From: Ensifer sp. LC11
GTDB lineage: Bacteria; Pseudomonadota; Alphaproteobacteria; Rhizobiales; Rhizobiaceae
Assembly: GCF_001695835.1 (NCBI RefSeq)
Contig: NZ_MBSO01000034.1
Location: 124,001-188,000 of the forward strand
Length of the DNA stretch: 64,000 bases
Direction: 5' to 3'
A model generated the notes under the pieces. It ran no database searches. It was not told where the DNA came from and saw only the letters and a program-made list of their open reading frames with translations. The first letter of the stretch is position 1. Every line of letters starts with the position of its first letter. Below, in pieces: positions 52,439 to 62,754 of this stretch. The translations under genes and the position numbers were made by a program.

Positions 52439-52529
52439 GATTGGGTCCTTCCTCGCGCAGGCTTTCAGGGTGCCCACTCGCGAATGCAGCCGCCGCCCGG
52501 GCTTCCGGTGACGGCGTATTTGTCTTCTA

Positions 52530-53069
52530 TTACGCTCCGGCGGACGGAATGTGCAACTGGCCGGCTTCGACGGCCTCCTCCGGGACCTCGACGAGTTGCG
52601 CCTCGGCCGCCAGCAGATAGGCTGCAAGCGCCGCCATCGAAGGGGCCGCATCGTCACCGTTCGGGTGGAAGTTGCGCTTCAGCGCCGCAGCAAGGGTCGT
52701 AGCATCCTTCAGCTCAAGCGCGGTCGCATAGGATTCGAGTCGCCCGTAAAACATGCCGGCGAGTTTCTTCATCTTCTTCGGCACCCCGGCATCGCCGACG
52801 CCGAGTTCACGGATGGAATGGTCGACATCCTCGAAGAAGGCGTCGATGATCTCCTGGGCGATCTCCTGGCCGGGCCTTGCCGAGGCGCGCGTGCGGCGGA
52901 AATAGAGGATCAGGGTTGCCGACAGCATCTCGAAACGGCCCATGACCGTATCGGGCACATCGAGGTCGGTGTAGAGATAAGGTTGGCGCGCCGCCGACGT
53001 CAGCAGCGCATATTGCCGCTCCACAATCGCGGTATTGCCGTTTTTTCTTTTGAACAGTCCAAAAATCAT
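52530..53069 (-). CDS. ubiquinol-cytochrome c chaperone (CBP3) family protein
   Basis: The 179-residue protein has the CBP3-type region YLYTDLDVPDTVMGRFEMLS, then LILYFRRTRASARPGQEIAQ and FFEDVDHSIRELGVGDAGVP. Homologues help cytochrome b assembly for the bc1 complex. ATG at 53069 is used; a GTG just upstream is possible. It lies divergent from bamE and upstream of the DUF177 gene. Confidence 0.9.
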   Translation of the reverse strand: MIFGLFKRKNGNTAIVERQYALLTSAARQPYLYTDLDVPDTVMGRFEMLSATLILYFRRTRASARPGQEIAQEIIDAFFEDVDHSIRELGVGDAGVPKKMKKLAGMFYGRLESYATALELKDATTLAAALKRNFHPNGDDAAPSMAALAAYLLAAEAQLVEVPEEAVEAGQLHIPSAGA

Positions 53070-53207
53070 CACAAAGCTCGGGCTTGGCTTTCTCGAAATG
53101 CGCGCAAGCGCCCATCCCGTTGTTGCATGACGGCCGAAGCTGGTTTACCGAAGCAGGCACGAATTGCAATGGCGGATCTGCCATCGTTACTCCAAGGGGA
53201 GCTGTCG

Positions 53208-53714
53208 TTGACGAAGCGGTATTTGAGAAGAAATTTTAAGACCCTTGGCCGCGTGGCGGTCGTTGCTACCATTGCCGGTTTTACCCTCTCCGCCTGCCAG
53301 TCCGCCAATGTCGGTGAAGTTCTCCATCAGGGCTACGTGGTTGACCAGGAAACGCTCAATCTCGTTCCGGTCGGCTCCAGCCGCGAACAGGTGCTCCTGT
53401 CGCTTGGCACGCCTTCAACGACGGCGACCTTCGACAACGAAGTGTTCTACTACATTTCGCAGACACGCAAGCGCCCTGTCGCCTTCATGAAGCCGAAGCT
53501 GATCGACCAGTCGATCCTGGCCGTCTATTTCGACAAGGAAGGCACCGTCAGCCAGCTCGCCCACTACACGATGAAGGACGGCAAGGTCTTCGACATGCTC
53601 ACCCGCACGACGCCGACAGGCGGCAAGGAAACAAGCTTCCTCGGCCAGCTGCTGTCTGGCCCCGGCGCCGGGCAGGCCGCAGCGCGAAGCCTGTTCAAGG
53701 ACTTCGGCAACTAA
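53208..53714 (+). CDS. bamE: outer-membrane assembly lipoprotein BamE (SmpA/OmlA)
   Basis: TTG at 53208 follows AAGGGGAG and gives 168 residues beginning MTKRYLRRNFKTLGRVAVVA, with a signal peptide ending ...TLSAC (lipidated Cys). The BamE core is GYVVDQETLNLVPVGSSREQ and LLSLGTPSTTATFDNEVFYY. An ATG at 53169 is in frame and would add 13 residues. The gene is divergent from the bc1-chaperone gene. Confidence 0.9.
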   Translation: MTKRYLRRNFKTLGRVAVVATIAGFTLSACQSANVGEVLHQGYVVDQETLNLVPVGSSREQVLLSLGTPSTTATFDNEVFYYISQTRKRPVAFMKPKLIDQSILAVYFDKEGTVSQLAHYTMKDGKVFDMLTRTTPTGGKETSFLGQLLSGPGAGQAAARSLFKDFGN

Positions 53715-53733
53715 GCGCACCCCATCGCAACAA

Positions 53734-53767
53734 AAAGGCCCGCGGAATGATGTTCCGCGGGCCTTTT
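53734..53767. terminator. bidirectional intrinsic terminator, bamE/hppA
   Basis: AAAGGCCCGCGGAA and TTCCGCGGGCCTTT form a 14-bp stem with an A-run before and T-run after, ending both convergent genes. Confidence 0.92.
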
Positions 53768-53783
53768 CAGTTTCAGGGCCTGA

Positions 53784-55919
53784 TCAGGCGAGAACTGCCA
53801 ACAGCAGCAGCGCCACGATGTTGGTGATCTTGATCGCCGGGTTCACCGCCGGTCCTGCTGTGTCCTTATAGGGGTCGCCCACGGTATCGCCGGTAACCGA
53901 AGCCTTGTGGGCGTCCGAGCCCTTGAGGTGCCGGTTACCGTTCTTGTCGACGAAGCCGTCCTCGAAGCTCTTCTTGGCATTGTCCCAGGCGCCGCCGCCT
54001 GATGTCATCGAGATCGCCACGAAGAGACCATTGACAATGACACCGAGAAGCGATGCGCCAAGCGCTGCAAAGGCCGAAGCCTTCGAGCCCGACAGCAGCA
54101 GCACGCCGAAGTAGACAATGATTGGCGCAAGCACCGGCAGCAGCGAGGGCACGACCATCTCGCGGATCGCAGCCTTCGTCAGAAGGTCGACGGCGCGGCC
54201 GTAGTCCGGCCGTTCCGTGCCTTCCATAATGCCGGGCTTTTCGCGGAACTGCCGACGGACTTCCTCGACGATCGAGCCGGCTGCCCGGCCGACGGCGGTC
54301 ATCGCGATGCCGCCGAAGAGGTAGGGGATGAGACCACCAAAGATAAGCCCCGCAACCACATAGGGGTTGGAGAGATCAAAGGAGATCTGGCCGACATCCG
54401 CGAAGTACGGATACTTGTCGCCATTGGCGGCAAAGTACCTGAGGTCGTTCGAATACGCCGCGAAAAGCACCAGCGCGCCGAGACCGGCGGAACCGATCGC
54501 ATAACCCTTGGTGACCGCCTTGGTGGTGTTGCCGACGGCGTCGAGCGCATCGGTCGATTTACGCACTTCCGGCGGCAGATGCGACATCTCCGCGATGCCG
54601 CCGGCATTGTCGGTAACGGGCCCGAAGGCGTCCAGCGCCACGATCATGCCGGCAAGGCCGAGCATGGCGGTGACAGCGATGCCGGTGCCGAAGAGGCCGG
54701 CGAGCTGGTAGGTGGAAATGATGCCGCCAACGATGACGATCGCCGGCAGCGCCGTCGATTCCAGCGAGACGGCGAGACCCTGGATAACGTTGGTGCCGTG
54801 GCCGGTAACCGAAGCCTGGGCGATGGAATTTACCGGCCGCTTGTTGGTGCCGGTATAGTATTCCGTGATCACCACGATCAGGGCCGTGACAACAAGGCCG
54901 ACTATGCCGCAGATGAACAGGTTCCAGCCGGTGATGTCCTTGCCGTCGACGGTGCCGATCGTGCCCCATCCGATCGTGAAGGACGTGGCTGCGCCGAGAC
55001 CGAGGACCGACAACACGCCGGTAACGATCAGGCCCTTGTAGAGGGCGCCCATGATCGAATTGTTGGCACCGAGCTTGACGAAAAAGGTGCCGACGATCGA
55101 GGTAATGATGCAGGCTGCGCAGATTGCCAGCGGATAGACCATGACCGTGGCGAGCACCGGCGTGCCGGCAAAGAAAATGGAGGCGAGCACCATGGTTGCG
55201 ACGATGGAGACGGCGTAGGTCTCGAACAGGTCGGCCGCCATGCCGGCGCAATCGCCGACATTGTCGCCGACGTTGTCGGCAATGGTCGCCGGATTGCGCG
55301 GGTCATCCTCCGGAATGCCGGCCTCGACTTTGCCGACGAGGTCACCGCCGACGTCCGCGCCCTTGGTGAAGATGCCGCCGCCGAGGCGGGCGAAGATCGA
55401 AATCAGCGAAGCGCCGAAGCCGAGCGATACCAGGGCGTCGATGACTTCGCGCGCGGCGGGTTCATGCCCGAGCCCGGCCGTGAGGACGACGTAGTAGACG
55501 GAGACGCCAAGCAACGCCAGGCCCGCAACGAGAAGGCCGGTGATCGCGCCGGATTTAAAAGCGATATCGAGGCCGGAGGCAAGGCTGACAGAGGCCGCCT
55601 GGGCAGTGCGGACATTTGCCCGAACCGAAACATGCATGCCGATGAAGCCCGCAGCACCCGAAAGGATCGCACCGATCAGAAAGCCGAAAGCAGCGGCGGG
55701 AGAAAGAAGAATCCAAGCGGCGATGAATACGACGACGCCGACGATGGCAATGGTCTTGTATTGACGCGTGAGATAGGCCTGCGCCCCTTCACGAATGTAG
55801 CCTGCGATTTCTTGCATGCGGGCGTTCCCCTGGTCGGCGGCCAGCACCGACTGTGTTGCCCAGATGGCATAAGCCACCGCGAGCAACCCGCATGCGATAA
55901 CGCCCAACAAAATGGTCAT
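53784..55919 (-). CDS. hppA: K+-independent membrane proton-translocating pyrophosphatase
   Basis: The 711-residue protein has about sixteen membrane segments and the pyrophosphate site [20 protein letters not shown] with [18 protein letters not shown] (about 214-232). The position that separates the two classes reads [10 protein letters not shown], with Lys as in K+-independent enzymes. It pumps protons while splitting PPi. The convergent bamE gene shares its terminator. Confidence 0.95.
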   Translation of the reverse strand: MTILLGVIACGLLAVAYAIWATQSVLAADQGNARMQEIAGYIREGAQAYLTRQYKTIAIVGVVVFIAAWILLSPAAAFGFLIGAILSGAAGFIGMHVSVRANVRTAQAASVSLASGLDIAFKSGAITGLLVAGLALLGVSVYYVVLTAGLGHEPAAREVIDALVSLGFGASLISIFARLGGGIFTKGADVGGDLVGKVEAGIPEDDPRNPATIADNVGDNVGDCAGMAADLFETYAVSIVATMVLASIFFAGTPVLATVMVYPLAICAACIITSIVGTFFVKLGANNSIMGALYKGLIVTGVLSVLGLGAATSFTIGWGTIGTVDGKDITGWNLFICGIVGLVVTALIVVITEYYTGTNKRPVNSIAQASVTGHGTNVIQGLAVSLESTALPAIVIVGGIISTYQLAGLFGTGIAVTAMLGLAGMIVALDAFGPVTDNAGGIAEMSHLPPEVRKSTDALDAVGNTTKAVTKGYAIGSAGLGALVLFAAYSNDLRYFAANGDKYPYFADVGQISFDLSNPYVVAGLIFGGLIPYLFGGIAMTAVGRAAGSIVEEVRRQFREKPGIMEGTERPDYGRAVDLLTKAAIREMVVPSLLPVLAPIIVYFGVLLLSGSKASAFAALGASLLGVIVNGLFVAISMTSGGGAWDNAKKSFEDGFVDKNGNRHLKGSDAHKASVTGDTVGDPYKDTAGPAVNPAIKITNIVALLLLAVLA

Positions 55920-56115
55920 TTCGCATTACCCTCCGTTACAACCCGCGGACTCACTCCCGGCCGCAGGCCCCTCAAAACCGCGAATCACGCGCCACCTCCT
56001 CAAGCAGCACCCCCCGCGGCGCGGCCAGAGTGCGGTTGCAACGGGAGATCGTCAAGCCCCGGAAAACGCCACCGAGACGGCGTTCCGACGGCTTCGGATT
56101 TGAGCAGGAAGAGGT

Positions 56116-57345
56116 TTAAACGGCAGTGCTTCGCGGCGTCCGCTTCAGCAGCAGGAGGAGCACGAGGCAGACGATGGTGACGGGCCACACGACAGCGTTC
56201 AGCATGTCCCAGCCGTAGGCCGTGAGCACCTTGCCCGAAGCGAACGACGACAGGGCCACGGTGGTGAACAGGATGATGTCGTGGAAGGCCTGCACCTTGT
56301 CGGCTTCCTGCGGACGGTAACTGCTGGCGACGATCGCCGTCGAACCGATGAAGCCGAAATTCCAGCCGAGGCCGAGCAGCACCAGGGCGCCCCAGAAGTT
56401 CCAGAGTTCGATGCCCATATGCGCAACCGCGGCACAGGCCATCAACAGAAGCAGGCCGCAGCCGACAATGCGCTCGGCACCGAAGCGGCTGATCAGCCAG
56501 CCGGTGACGAAGCTCGGGGCAAACATCGCCAATACGTGCCACTGGATACCGAGTGTCGCAAGCTCGGTGGAAAAGCCGCAGCCCACCACCATGGCGACCG
56601 GCGCGCCGGTCATCATGAAGGTCATCAGCGCGTAACTCGAAATGCCGCACACCATGCCGGTGGCAAAGCGCTGGCTACGCACGATTGCGCCGAGCGGGCG
56701 CACCGCCTGATCATGGTGGTCGCTGATCATCGCGCCCGGCTCAGGCAGACGCAGCGGCGCAAAGAAAAGGGCCGCGACCAGGCAAACGGGGATCAGTACG
56801 ACGAAGGCCCCGGCAAAGGCGACCGGAGCGAAAAGGTCACCGGCAAAGATGACGATCTGGGGGCCGAGAACCGCCGAGACGATGCCGCCGCCAAGGATCA
56901 ATGAGATCGCCTTGGGCTTGTAGTACGAGGGGGAGGCATCGGCCGCCGCAAAGCGCAGCTTTTGCGTGAAGCCGTTCGACGAGCCGAGCATCGCGAGGGC
57001 GAAAGCGAAAAGCCAGAAGCTCTCACGAAAGAGAGCAACTGCGGCAAGGGCCGCACCAACGGCGGCGATGCCCGTCCCGGTGATGAATGCACTGCGCCGT
57101 CCGATGACGCGCGAAAGCATTGCCACCAGAACAACGCCGAGCGCCATGCCGACGTTGAAGGCGGTGAGCGGTGCGGTCGCCAGTGACTTGTCGTTTGCCA
57201 GCAACTGATAGCCGGCGACACCACCAATGGAAAAGCATATCGGCCCGACGACGCCGAGCATGGCCTGCGCGGCGGTCAGATGAAAAACGTTGCGGCGTGC
57301 TTCACGAAGGGCGCCGCCCATGTCATCCGCCGCAGCCGCCACCAT
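56116..57345 (-). CDS. MFS transporter
   Basis: The 409-residue inner-membrane protein has about twelve hydrophobic segments and the MFS-type loop SRVIGRRSAFITGTGIAAVG between segments 2 and 3. Its halves show LGLGWNFGFIGSTAIVASSY and QAFHDIILFTTVALSSFASG. The substrate is not predictable. It lies between hppA and nusB on the same strand, with a 5-base gap to nusB, so it may be the last gene of the ribH-nusB transcript. Confidence 0.87.
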   Translation of the reverse strand: MVAAAADDMGGALREARRNVFHLTAAQAMLGVVGPICFSIGGVAGYQLLANDKSLATAPLTAFNVGMALGVVLVAMLSRVIGRRSAFITGTGIAAVGAALAAVALFRESFWLFAFALAMLGSSNGFTQKLRFAAADASPSYYKPKAISLILGGGIVSAVLGPQIVIFAGDLFAPVAFAGAFVVLIPVCLVAALFFAPLRLPEPGAMISDHHDQAVRPLGAIVRSQRFATGMVCGISSYALMTFMMTGAPVAMVVGCGFSTELATLGIQWHVLAMFAPSFVTGWLISRFGAERIVGCGLLLLMACAAVAHMGIELWNFWGALVLLGLGWNFGFIGSTAIVASSYRPQEADKVQAFHDIILFTTVALSSFASGKVLTAYGWDMLNAVVWPVTIVCLVLLLLLKRTPRSTAV

Positions 57346-57350
57346 GATCT

Positions 57351-57833
57351 CTATTTCCTCGCTTCGCCACGAACTTGCTTGGCGATGCGGTCGAGAACAG
57401 CGTTGACCAGCTTAGGCTCGTCATCGCTGAAGAAGGCCTTGGCGATCTCGACATATTCGGTGACGATTACCGGAACCGGCACGTCCTTGCGCTCGAGCAT
57501 CTCGAAGGTGCCGGCACGCAGGATGGCACGCACCGTCGAATCGAGGCGCGACAGCGCCCAGTCGTCCTGAAGAGCTGCGCCGATCAACGGATCGAGCTTG
57601 CGCTGATCGCGCACGACGCCGGCAACGATCGAGCGGAACCAGGAGGCATCAGCCTTCAGATAGGTGTCGCCATCGACGTCCTGGCCGAGACGGTGAGCCT
57701 CGTACTCGGCAACCACTTCGAGCACGCCGCTGCCGCCGATATCCATCTGATAGAGCGCCTGCACCGCGGCGAGGCGCGCGGCACCGCGCTGGTTGACTTG
57801 CTTCAGCGGTTGATCCGAGGGTGTCTTCGTCAC
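57351..57833 (-). CDS. nusB: transcription antitermination factor NusB
   Basis: The 160-residue helical protein has [20 protein letters not shown] (about 17-36), [20 protein letters not shown] and [20 protein letters not shown]. It binds boxA RNA with S10 in rRNA antitermination. Its start overlaps the ribH stop by 4 bases, the common ribH-nusB pair. Confidence 0.95.
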   Translation of the reverse strand: MTKTPSDQPLKQVNQRGAARLAAVQALYQMDIGGSGVLEVVAEYEAHRLGQDVDGDTYLKADASWFRSIVAGVVRDQRKLDPLIGAALQDDWALSRLDSTVRAILRAGTFEMLERKDVPVPVIVTEYVEIAKAFFSDDEPKLVNAVLDRIAKQVRGEARK

Positions 57834-58291
57834 TTTTCCGTGCCCAGTTTCTTCTTCAATTCGATCATGGTGAGCGCCGCGCGCGCGGCAAACCCACCCT
57901 TGTCACCTTCCGACCGGCGGGCGCGTGCCCAAGCCTGATCGTCATTCTCAACCGTCAGAATGCCATTGCCGATCGCGAGGCTCTCGCTGACGGCAAGATC
58001 CATGATCGCGCGCGAGGATTCGTTTGCGACGATATCAAAATGGTAGGTCTCGCCACGGATGACCATACCGAGCGCGACGAAGCCATCATACTCCGTACCG
58101 CCCTCGTCCGCACCGTCAAGCGCCATGGCAATCGCCGGCGGGATTTCGAGCGCACCCGGAACCGTTACGATATCATAGGTCGCCCCGGCGGCGTCCAGCG
58201 CATGCTTGGCGCCGTCGAGCAGAGCGTCGGCCATATCGTCATAGAAGCGAGCTTCCACAATCAGGATGTGGGCAGCCGTGGTCTTCGCCAT
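57830..58291 (-). CDS. ribH: 6,7-dimethyl-8-ribityllumazine synthase
   Basis: The 153-residue enzyme makes the lumazine precursor of riboflavin. [35 protein letters not shown] and [20 protein letters not shown] (with the catalytic His) are visible. No FMN riboswitch sequence is seen upstream. It is co-transcribed with nusB. Confidence 0.95.
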   Translation of the reverse strand: MAKTTAAHILIVEARFYDDMADALLDGAKHALDAAGATYDIVTVPGALEIPPAIAMALDGADEGGTEYDGFVALGMVIRGETYHFDIVANESSRAIMDLAVSESLAIGNGILTVENDDQAWARARRSEGDKGGFAARAALTMIELKKKLGTEK

Positions 58292-58710
58292 GGATCACCT
58301 GTCTTTGAGAGTTCTGCGCCGGATGCGACCGGCTGAGGCGGCGGTCAAACCATGCCCGGCGCCGAATGGCAAGCAAATTCCGCCACGGCCGGCCTTTTGC
58401 CGCGTCCGCCGGCCTGGTGACGACCGGCGGCGGGGCGCCCGGCCAAGGTCGCAAATCACCCTACAGCGCGTCGCCGTCTTCAAGAGATCGACGACGTGAA
58501 CTATGCCGGGTTAGACGTGCAGACGCCGCAGCATGAAACCAGCGCGCGACAGCGCCTTGATGTTTTCGCCATTGAATTGCAACATCAGGATGTATTCAAT
58601 TAGCCATCGACGCGAATTTTAGCCATCGTAGGTTGACGATTGGGCGAACGCGCGACACGGATAGGAACGCATAGGCGTTGCGGGAGAACGGCAGCGCCAG
58701 GGAGGAACAT
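58292..58710. other. 419-bp divergent intergenic region, ribH/cupin
   Basis: No gene or FMN-element signature was found. It should hold promoters for ribH (left) and the cupin gene (right). Confidence 0.4.
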
Positions 58711-59211
58711 GTGACCGACACGAGAAAACCGATCGTCAACCCCGATAAACTCGAACTCGACCACTGGACAAAAGGCTCCTTCTTCGAATCGCGTGACGCC
58801 TCGTTTGGCGCTCTGCTCGGCCTCAAGAATCTCGGAATAGGTTATGGCGAAGTACCACCGGGAAAGTCTGGCTGCCCCTTTCACAACCACCATGTCGAGG
58901 AAGAACTCTTCATCATCCTTGAAGGCGAAGGCACGTATCGCTTCGGCAGCGAGCGCCATGCGGTCGGGCCGGGCGATATTCTTGGCGCACCTGCAGGCGG
59001 GCCGGAAACCGCACATCACCTGATCAACACCGGCACGGTTCCGCTCAAGTATCTTTCGATCTCGACCATGGCGGCCACCGAGATCTGCGAGTACCCGGAC
59101 TCCGGCAAGTTCCTCGCCAAGACGCGCGGTGCTGACGGCGAGAGGCGATTCCGCTTCATCGGCCGGCCGGACAGCGCTGTCGACTACTGGGACGGCGAGC
59201 CCGGCGCCTGA
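58711..59211 (+). CDS. cupin-domain protein
   Basis: GTG at 58711 follows GGGAGG. The 166-residue protein has one cupin domain with metal-type residues in GCPFHNHHVEEELFIILEGE (about 52-71) and the second motif PGDILGAPAGGPETAHHLIN (about 85-105). Known members bind a metal and act on or sense small molecules; no specific role is seen. It is 24 bases before a GNAT gene on the same strand. Confidence 0.85.
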   Translation: MTDTRKPIVNPDKLELDHWTKGSFFESRDASFGALLGLKNLGIGYGEVPPGKSGCPFHNHHVEEELFIILEGEGTYRFGSERHAVGPGDILGAPAGGPETAHHLINTGTVPLKYLSISTMAATEICEYPDSGKFLAKTRGADGERRFRFIGRPDSAVDYWDGEPGA

Positions 59212-59235
59212 CTTCACCACAGTATAGGATCGAAT

Positions 59236-59814
59236 ATGCATAGCGTGCCTATCATCGAGACAGACCGCCTCATCCTGCGCCCGTATCGTCGTGACGATTT
59301 CCCCTCCTATGTCTCGCTGTTTGGCGACGCCGAGGTGATCCGCTATGTGGGAGGGGTGCCTTTTACGCGCGAACAATCCTGGACGCGATTCCTGCGTCAG
59401 GTCGGCATGTGGCATTATTTCGGCTTCGGCTTCTTTGCCATTCAGGATCGGGAAACGGGGGCCTTCCTCGGCGAAGCCGGCTTTCACGACGTTCACCGTG
59501 CCATTACGCCCTCGCTTGAAGGCACGATGGAGACGGGGTGGGCGCTGTCGCCGAAGGCGCACGGCCAAGGACTTGCGACCGAGGCTGTCAGCGCAGCGCT
59601 CAAATGGGCCGATCACCAATTCCCGATGCTGCGAAAGACCTGCATCATCGACGTCGGAAACCGCGCCTCCATCCGGGTCGCCGAGAAGCACGGCTTCAAG
59701 GAATTCTGGCGGACGACCTATCACGGCAACCACGTGATCATGTTCGAGCGCCACCAGAAGGCAACGGCTGCAACGACGACGACGACCAAGATGCGCGCGC
59801 ACGCCGGAACATGA
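59236..59814 (+). CDS. GNAT-family N-acetyltransferase (RimJ/RimL-like)
   Basis: The 192-residue protein begins IIETDRLILRPYRRDDFPSY, a hallmark of the RimJ/RimL subgroup, with the acetyl-CoA loop SPKAHGQGLATEAVSAALKW (about 98-117) and the late NRASIRVAEKHGFKEF. It acetylates an amine on an unknown acceptor. It may be co-transcribed with the cupin gene. Confidence 0.88.
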   Translation: MHSVPIIETDRLILRPYRRDDFPSYVSLFGDAEVIRYVGGVPFTREQSWTRFLRQVGMWHYFGFGFFAIQDRETGAFLGEAGFHDVHRAITPSLEGTMETGWALSPKAHGQGLATEAVSAALKWADHQFPMLRKTCIIDVGNRASIRVAEKHGFKEFWRTTYHGNHVIMFERHQKATAATTTTTKMRAHAGT

Positions 59815-60090
59815 ACAATTTTTAATTGTTTTCCAGACCTTTACGCCATGGAAACGGCCACATTCCAGCCCAGTTTCCTAGGCGTTGGCACGGCGCAACC
59901 TTCCCAGGACGAGAGCAAACGCCGCCCAATTAGTCGAAACAGTCCAGCGCTATTTGTTGCGGGGGAAGCCCTTCCGCAAACGAACCCTGCTGGCCGCTGT
60001 GATCCGCGAGTGACCGGCCCGCGCGGCCCAAATGGGTGCCGCGTTCGGGTACCTGGCTGCTGCCATCACAGCCATCAAAGGAGCATGACC

Positions 60091-60441
60091 ATGAACCGCA
60101 TTGCCAAGCTTTCCGTCATCGCTGCCCTCTCCGCCCTGTCTTTCGGCGGCATCTCGTACGCAGCGAGCGCTGCCATGAACTGGCCGGCTGAAATCGACCA
60201 GACGGTCCGTGACTTCAAGGGCGACCACTTCACGGTCGTTGACGTCGACACGCTCAAGGAATCGAGCCAGACGCGCATATGGATCAACGAAGCCACGCCT
60301 CAGCAACTCTCGTCCCTGCACGCCGCGGTGAACGCCAACAAGTCATTGGCGGCCAAGCTGAAGGCCCAGAACGTCGAAATGAACAACATCGCCGGCGCCG
60401 AGCAGGCAGCCGATGGCAGCCTGACCTTCTATCTGCGCTGA
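60091..60441 (+). CDS. small exported protein (116 aa)
   Basis: ATG at 60091 has AAAGGAG 7 bases upstream (an ATG at 60085 is too close to it). Signal peptide MNRIAKLSVIAALSALSFGG ends near SYAASA; the mature region of about 90 residues is charged and helical (TPQQLSSLHAAVNANKSLAA) with FYLR at the end. No known family; a periplasmic role is likely. A GC-rich hairpin follows. Confidence 0.75.
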   Translation: MNRIAKLSVIAALSALSFGGISYAASAAMNWPAEIDQTVRDFKGDHFTVVDVDTLKESSQTRIWINEATPQQLSSLHAAVNANKSLAAKLKAQNVEMNNIAGAEQAADGSLTFYLR

Positions 60442-60467
60442 CCGCGACGAACCTCCGAGGTTACGAG

Positions 60468-60490
60468 CCGCCCCCAAAAGCCGGGGGCGG
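60468..60490 (+). terminator. GC-rich terminator-like hairpin
   Basis: CCGCCCCC and GGGGGCGG form an 8-bp stem; only TTC follows, so termination would be weak. Confidence 0.5.
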
Positions 60491-60520
60491 TTCACGTTTC
60501 AGAGTTGCGCGACGGAAGCT

Positions 60521-61141
60521 CTACTCAGGTTTCGGCGCCGGGAACTCGGCGAGGCGAGCCGCGTAGCGGGCCATGGTGTCAACCTCGAAGTTCACGAAAT
60601 CGCCTGCCTTGCGTTCACCCCAAGTGGTGACCTCCAGCGAATGGCGGATCAGGAGCACGTCGAATTCAGCGCCATCGACCTTGTTGACGGTCAATGACGT
60701 GCCGTCGAGGGCGACCGACCCCTTGGGCGCGACAAATTTTGCCAGATGCTCCGGCGCTCGCAGGCGAAAGCGCACGGCATCGCCTTCCGGCTCTATCGAG
60801 AGGATCTCGGCCCTGTCATCGACATGGCCCGACACCAAGTGGCCACCGAGTTCATCGCCGATCTTCAGCGACCGCTCGAGATTGATTCGCGAGCCTTTCT
60901 TCCAGGTCGCAATCGTCGTCAGGCGCAACGCTTCTTCCCAGGCCTCGACCTCGAACCAGCGCTCAATGCTGCCCTGGTCCGGCAAAGCAGTCACCGTCAG
61001 ACACACCCCCGAATGGGCAATGGAGGCGCCCATGTCGATTGTCTTTGGATCGTAACTCGTGGCGACACGCAGCTTGATGCCTTCCTTCAGCGGGGTCACG
61101 GAATCGATCGTGCCAATGTCGGTAACAATGCCTGTGAACAT
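60521..61141 (-). CDS. ribE: riboflavin synthase, alpha subunit
   Basis: The 206-residue protein has two lumazine-binding repeats: MFTGIVTDIGTIDSVTPLKE with SIAHSGVCLTVTALPDQG in the first, and LVSGHVDDRAEILSIEPEG with SVALDGTSLTVNKVDGAEFD in the second. It completes riboflavin synthesis from the RibH product. Its start overlaps the ribD stop by one base. Confidence 0.95.
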   Translation of the reverse strand: MFTGIVTDIGTIDSVTPLKEGIKLRVATSYDPKTIDMGASIAHSGVCLTVTALPDQGSIERWFEVEAWEEALRLTTIATWKKGSRINLERSLKIGDELGGHLVSGHVDDRAEILSIEPEGDAVRFRLRAPEHLAKFVAPKGSVALDGTSLTVNKVDGAEFDVLLIRHSLEVTTWGERKAGDFVNFEVDTMARYAARLAEFPAPKPE

Positions 61142-62250
61142 CAGTTCTCTCTTTCGTATTCCTCGAACAGATCGTCGCCGTAACGCGCTTCGGCAACACG
61201 TGCGAAGCCTGATGGTACGGACTTCCGGTCAAATGGGGATGCAATACCGTTTTCGCCAATCGTCACGGGCCCCGTGTAGAGCTGGATGCGGTCGATGAGA
61301 CCTGCGTCGAGGAAGGCACGGGCCGCGACTGCCCCGCCTTCGACCATGAGGGAGGAGATGCCGCGCGAGGCAAGTGCGACCAGGAGATCAGCGATCGAGC
61401 CGGCTTCGAGTACCTCGACCCCGGCGGCCTCCAGGGCGGCCTTGCGGGCGGCCACACTGTCGTCTGCACCGGCCTCCATCTCGCCCGATCCACCGCCGGA
61501 AACCACGATCACCGGCACGTCTCGCGCCGTCCGCACCAGCTTCGACGTCAGCGGCAGATCGAGACGGCGATCAAGAACGATGCGCACCGGCGAGCGCCCT
61601 TCGAGGCCCGGCAGGCGCACCGTCAGCTCCGGATCATCGGCCGTCGCGGTGCCGATCCCGACCAGGATCGCGTCTGTTTCAGACCGCAGCATCTGTACCT
61701 GCCCACGCGAGATCGGACCCGTGATGCGCACCTGCCCCTCCCCCTTGCGGCCGATCATGCCGTCGGCAGAAACCGCAAGCTTGAGAGTCACATAGGAGCG
61801 CCGGCTTACCTGGCGCATGAGATAGGCTTCGAGCGCGTGGTGGCCTTCTTCAGCCAGAACGCCGATATCGACGGTGATGCCGGCATCGCGCAGGCGCACG
61901 ACGCCACGTCCGGCGACACGCTCATCCGGATCGAGGATCGAGATTACAACGCGGGCAACGCCGGAGGCGACCAGCGCATCGGCGCAAGGCGGCGTCTTGC
62001 CATGATGCGAACAGGGTTCCAGCGTCACATAGGCCGTCGCGCCCCTCGCCTTCTCGCCGGCCTCGGCGAGCGCCTGGGTTTCGGCATGCGGCCGGCCGCT
62101 TCGCGCTGTCACGGCACGACCGACGATGACGCCGTCCTTGACAATCAGGCAAGCGACCGAAGGGTTGGTGGATGTCTGGCCGAGATGGTGCCGCGCCAGC
62201 CTCAGCGCCGCGGCCATGAACCTTTCGTCTTCACGGTTGGGCGCTGTCAT
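61141..62250 (-). CDS. ribD: bifunctional riboflavin deaminase/reductase RibD
   Basis: The 369-residue protein has an N-terminal deaminase with zinc motifs RPHAETQALAEAGEKARG (His-Ala-Glu) and VTLEPCSHHGKTPPCADALV (Pro-Cys...Cys), then a C-terminal reductase domain VTLKLAVSADGMIGRKGEGQ and SLMVEGGAVAARAFLDAGLI. It carries out two steps of the riboflavin path. It lies between nrdR and ribE. Confidence 0.95.
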   Translation of the reverse strand: MTAPNREDERFMAAALRLARHHLGQTSTNPSVACLIVKDGVIVGRAVTARSGRPHAETQALAEAGEKARGATAYVTLEPCSHHGKTPPCADALVASGVARVVISILDPDERVAGRGVVRLRDAGITVDIGVLAEEGHHALEAYLMRQVSRRSYVTLKLAVSADGMIGRKGEGQVRITGPISRGQVQMLRSETDAILVGIGTATADDPELTVRLPGLEGRSPVRIVLDRRLDLPLTSKLVRTARDVPVIVVSGGGSGEMEAGADDSVAARKAALEAAGVEVLEAGSIADLLVALASRGISSLMVEGGAVAARAFLDAGLIDRIQLYTGPVTIGENGIASPFDRKSVPSGFARVAEARYGDDLFEEYEREN

Positions 62251-62270
62251 GGCTCTTTCCAGCGTGTTGT

Positions 62271-62744
62271 CTACTCGCCGGGATCGCGCGCGATCTTGGC
62301 GCTGATCTCGGTAATGACCTTCTCGAAATCCTCGGCATGCGAGAAGTCGCGGTAAACCGAAGCGTAGCGCACGAACGCCACGTCATCGAGGCTCTTCAGC
62401 GCTTCCAGCACCTGGAGGCCGATTTCTTCCGATGGGATCTCCGTTTCACCGGAGCTTTCCAGCCTGCGGACGATGCCGGAGACCGCCCGCTCGATGCGGT
62501 CGCGATCGACCGGGCGCTTCCTGAGTGCGATCTCAAAGGAGCGCAAGAGCTTGTCCCGGTCGAAAGGAACCTTCCGACCGGTCTTCTTGATGATCATCAG
62601 TTCACGCAACTGCACCCGTTCGAAGGTCGTGAAACGACCTCCGCAATCCGGACAAATCCGGCGGCGGCGAATGGCGTTCCCGTCCTCTGCAGGACGGGAA
62701 TCCTTCACCTGACTGTCTTCAGAACCGCAATAGGGGCAGCGCAT
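62271..62744 (-). CDS. nrdR: transcriptional repressor NrdR
   Basis: The 157-residue protein has an N-terminal zinc ribbon [20 protein letters not shown] with [20 protein letters not shown] (CxxC...CxxC) and an ATP-cone ([20 protein letters not shown]). It represses ribonucleotide reductase genes according to ATP/dATP. It is downstream of glyA, and the glyA-nrdR-ribD order is conserved. Confidence 0.96.
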   Translation of the reverse strand: MRCPYCGSEDSQVKDSRPAEDGNAIRRRRICPDCGGRFTTFERVQLRELMIIKKTGRKVPFDRDKLLRSFEIALRKRPVDRDRIERAVSGIVRRLESSGETEIPSEEIGLQVLEALKSLDDVAFVRYASVYRDFSHAEDFEKVITEISAKIARDPGE

Positions 62745-62754
62745 GAGCGACCGA

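Noticed and set aside
58292-58600. Possible FMN riboswitch before ribH
   Set aside because: The conserved FMN-element sequences are absent.
58600-59802. 400-codon minus-strand frame
   Set aside because: It is a shadow of the cupin and GNAT genes, which have ribosome sites and clear domains.
59840-60085. Possible cobalamin riboswitch before the small exported protein
   Set aside because: GC-rich segments look similar at a glance, but the conserved B12-box pattern is not present.
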